This document shows, piece after piece, positions 4,881-6,330 of a stretch of DNA of 6,330 bases. The position numbers and the translations under genes are program-made. The notes under the pieces were generated by a model. That model was not told the DNA's origin. It did no database searches and saw only the letters and a program-made list of their open reading frames with translations. The stretch's first letter is position 1, and each line of letters starts with the position of its first letter. Source of the DNA: Rubrobacter sp. (GTDB lineage Bacteria; Actinomycetota; Rubrobacteria; Rubrobacterales; Rubrobacteraceae); assembly GCA_019247245.1 (NCBI GenBank), contig JAFAPF010000089.1, positions 1-6,330 of the forward strand, read 5' to 3'.

Positions 4881-6119
4881 GTAACAGAGAAGCTAAATCG
4901 GCGCCACGCGCTGGTGCGAAGTGTGGTCTTCCTTCTAGTGGCGCTCGCGCTCGTCCTTGAGGCTTACCTGTTCGAACGCTACTAAGCCCTCTCCGTCGAG
5001 GACAGGCAGGGCATGGCCTCTACGCTGAGGCCCTCAAGGTAGCCAAGGAGGAGTATATAGACCAAAAGACCATCGACCCCGAAAAGCAGACCTACGGTGC
5101 CATAAAAGGTATGCTTGGCTCTCTGGACGATAGGTGGCACACCGGTTTTCTGACGCCTGAGGAGGCCGAAGAACCGCGAGAGGTACTCTAGCAAGCAGGT
5201 CGGCATAGGGGTGAGGGTCGAGAACGATAACGATCGGGTAGTGGTCTTGGACGCTGCTGACTACTCCGCCGCGCAGGAAGCGGGGATAATATCCGGAGAC
5301 GTTCTCGCTGCCATAAGCGGTGAGAGCGTGAGGGGGAAGAACATCGTAGAGGTCGCCGACAAGCTCCAAGGGCCAGAGGGGGGTCCGACAAAGCTGGCTG
5401 TGCTGCGCGATGGAGAAGAGGATGAGTTCTCCCTTGAGCGCGTAAAGCTCACGGTACCGTCCGTCTCCTGGAACCTCGTCTCTGGCACGGATGTGCCCCA
5501 CCTGCGGCTAGCCTCGTTTTCGGAGGACAGCTCCGCGGAGTTCGAAAACGAGGCTAGCCGCAGCCCGCAACAACGGGGCGGAGCGTTTCGTGCTGGATCT
5601 CCGGGATAACTCCGGAGAATGGGTAGAGCAAGCCGAAAAGATAGCCGCATGCTTCCTCCCTGCTGACAGTGTGATCTACATCCAAAAAGATGCTAGCGGA
5701 AGGGAAGAGGAGGTCATCGTCCCTGACGACAACCGGCCCTTATGCCCCCTGGTGGTCTTGGTAAATGTTGGATCTGCATCGAGCGCCGAAATCTTGACCG
5801 GCGCGCTCAAAGATAACGGGCGTGCACGCGCCGTCGGCGGAAGACCTTCAGGGCCGGTACCGTACTCGAAGAGCGCCCCTTGAGCGACGGCTTGGCCATC
5901 ATGCTCGCCACCACCCAGTGGCTGGCACCGAACCGAGATCCCATCCAGGGCTTTGGCATCGAGCCCGACATCAAAGGCAGCTTGGAAGAAGGTCAGAAGC
6001 CGCGTCCTCCGGACCAGCTAAGGAGCCTCTACCGTAAGGAGACCTTCGCACACGATGCTCAGCTTCAGCGCGCCTTCGAGGTCCTCCCAAAGGGTAACGC
6101 GCGGCAACCCCGGGGATAA
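4881..6119 (+). pseudogene. S41-family C-terminal processing peptidase, multiply frameshifted
   Basis: The plus strand carries, across frames, about 413 codons of a CtpA-type serine protease, near full family length. In order: an N-terminal membrane anchor (4911-4970, LVRSVVFLLVALALVL), a helical region (YAEALKVAKEEYIDQ, DPEKQTYGAIKGMLGSLDD, FLTPEEA), a PDZ domain (5205-5450, VGIGVRVEN...AQEAGIISGDVL), the protease core (SWNLVSGTDVPHLRLASFSE, RFVLDLRDNSG) and the nucleophile region VNVGSASSAEI. TFRAGTVLEERPLSDG and GIEPDI follow. The Lys of the classic TFGKGTV is absent; many relatives have FGTGTV. Lesions: TAA at 4983-4985, -1 (or +2) near 5012, +1 near 5188, +1 at 5562 and -1 near 5844. The original start is unclear: the ATG at 4871 is out of frame. 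Product would be an anchored protease outside the membrane; as it stands it cannot be made intact. Confidence 0.85.
5502..5563. repeat. 21-bp perfect inverted repeat inside the protease pseudogene
   Basis: Positions 5502-5522 are the exact reverse complement of 5543-5563, with a 20-base spacer that itself contains the palindrome CTCCGCGGAG (5531-5540). Both arms translate plausibly in the protease frame (LRLASFS on the left, FENEASR on the right). There is no T-tract, so it is not a terminator. The +1 frameshift falls at base 5562, the outer edge of the right arm. Confidence 0.9.
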
Positions 6120-6162
6120 GGAAAGGGCCGGGAACCTGGCGGCCCCGACCCTTTCCTTTTTT
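6120..6162 (+). terminator. Intrinsic terminator of the S41 protease pseudogene
   Basis: It begins at the base after the TAA. GGAAAGGG (6120-6127) pairs with CCCTTTCC (6149-6156), extended after one C/A mismatch by CGGG (6129-6132) with CCCG (6144-6147). The stem runs straight into six T residues (6157-6162). Read on the minus strand the mismatch becomes a G-U pair, so the stem could also stop the converging secreted-protein gene that ends at 6182, though its T-tract on that side is poor. Confidence 0.8.
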
Positions 6163-6181
6163 GAGTTATTCCTGCTCTGTT

Positions 6182-6330
6182 CTACTTGGCAGCCGCTGCC
6201 TGGGAGGTGGTCTGCGTGCAGTCAGAGGTCTCCGCAGGAGTTATCGTGATCGAGCTGCCAGCGAAGCCTACGTCGCCCTGCGTGAGGTCGTACTGAGAGG
6301 CACCCTGCTCGTTTAAGACGTTGCCGGTGT
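6182..6330 (-). CDS. C-terminal part of a second small secreted protein, paralogue of the one at 2682-3128
   Basis: The frame enters from the right edge and gives 48 residues before TAG. It aligns without gaps to the end of the secreted protein at 2682-3128: TGNVxNEQGxxQY, GDxxF, GSSIxIxP, SxCTQ and a Gln near the end are shared, roughly half of all positions. The single Cys matches Cys134 of the other copy. Its C-terminus is Ala-rich (SQAAAAK) instead of ending in Trp. The signal peptide and Asn/Phe-rich region lie outside the window. It converges on the protease pseudogene with a shared terminator region between them. Function unknown; exported by analogy with its paralogue. Confidence 0.8.
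   Translation of the reverse strand, partial: TGNVLNEQGASQYDLTQGDVGFAGSSITITPAETSDCTQTTSQAAAAK

Noticed and set aside
4742..4960. Plus-strand open frame of 72 codons
   Set aside because: No ribosome site, no recognisable sequence, and it overlaps the start region of the protease in a different frame.
4983..5900. Programmed frameshifting or stop readthrough as the explanation for the protease and oxdC breaks
   Set aside because: Five separate events in each gene, in both directions and without a shared slippery site or downstream structure, fit decay or errors, not recoding.
1..6330. Transposon, integrase, CRISPR array or toxin-antitoxin pair
   Set aside because: No transposase or recombinase wording, no regularly spaced repeats, and no terminal inverted repeats with target duplications were found on either strand.

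Overview
The window looks like a chromosomal segment of a moderately GC-rich actinobacterium, probably Rubrobacter or a relative. The grounds are a LPxSG-type surface-anchor tail, frequent GTG starts behind strong AGGAGG-type ribosome sites, and the wording of the SodC, oxalate-decarboxylase and S41-peptidase remnants. This placement is inference from sequence style and was not tested by a database search.

Layout, left to right: (1) 1-153, the C-terminal tail of a surface-anchored protein on the + strand. (2) 393-737, a minus-strand remnant of a membrane protein with a mechanosensitive-channel-type TM helix, and 861-1052, a plus-strand remnant holding only the C-terminal third or so of a Cu/Zn superoxide dismutase. 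(3) 1053-2506, an apparently intact minus-strand operon: a 77-aa small membrane protein followed by two paralogous six-helix membrane proteins. (4) 2587-3210, a complete minus-strand transcription unit for a small secreted Asn/Gly/Phe-rich protein, with a promoter candidate, Shine-Dalgarno, signal peptide and a strong terminator. (5) 3274-4345, a minus-strand bicupin oxalate decarboxylase pseudogene with five single-base indels, an amber codon and a lost metal ligand. (6) 4346-4870, mostly non-coding, with a probable 52-aa two-helix membrane protein on the minus strand and an AT-rich promoter-like patch. (7) 4881-6119, a plus-strand S41 (C-terminal processing) peptidase pseudogene with one nonsense codon and four frameshifts, one of them exactly at the edge of a 21-bp perfect inverted repeat, then a terminator. 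(8) 6182-6330, the C-terminus of a second copy of the secreted-protein family, on the minus strand.

The overall picture is a patch of gene decay. Four recognisable functions (SodC, TM-helix channel-like protein, oxalate decarboxylase, S41 protease) are broken, while the envelope genes between them (paralogous membrane proteins and small secreted proteins) still read cleanly. I found no convincing new defence or mobile system, no transposase and no CRISPR array. The items most worth a second look are the palindrome/frameshift coincidence in the protease, the duplicated secreted-protein family, and the intact small membrane-protein operon of unknown function.
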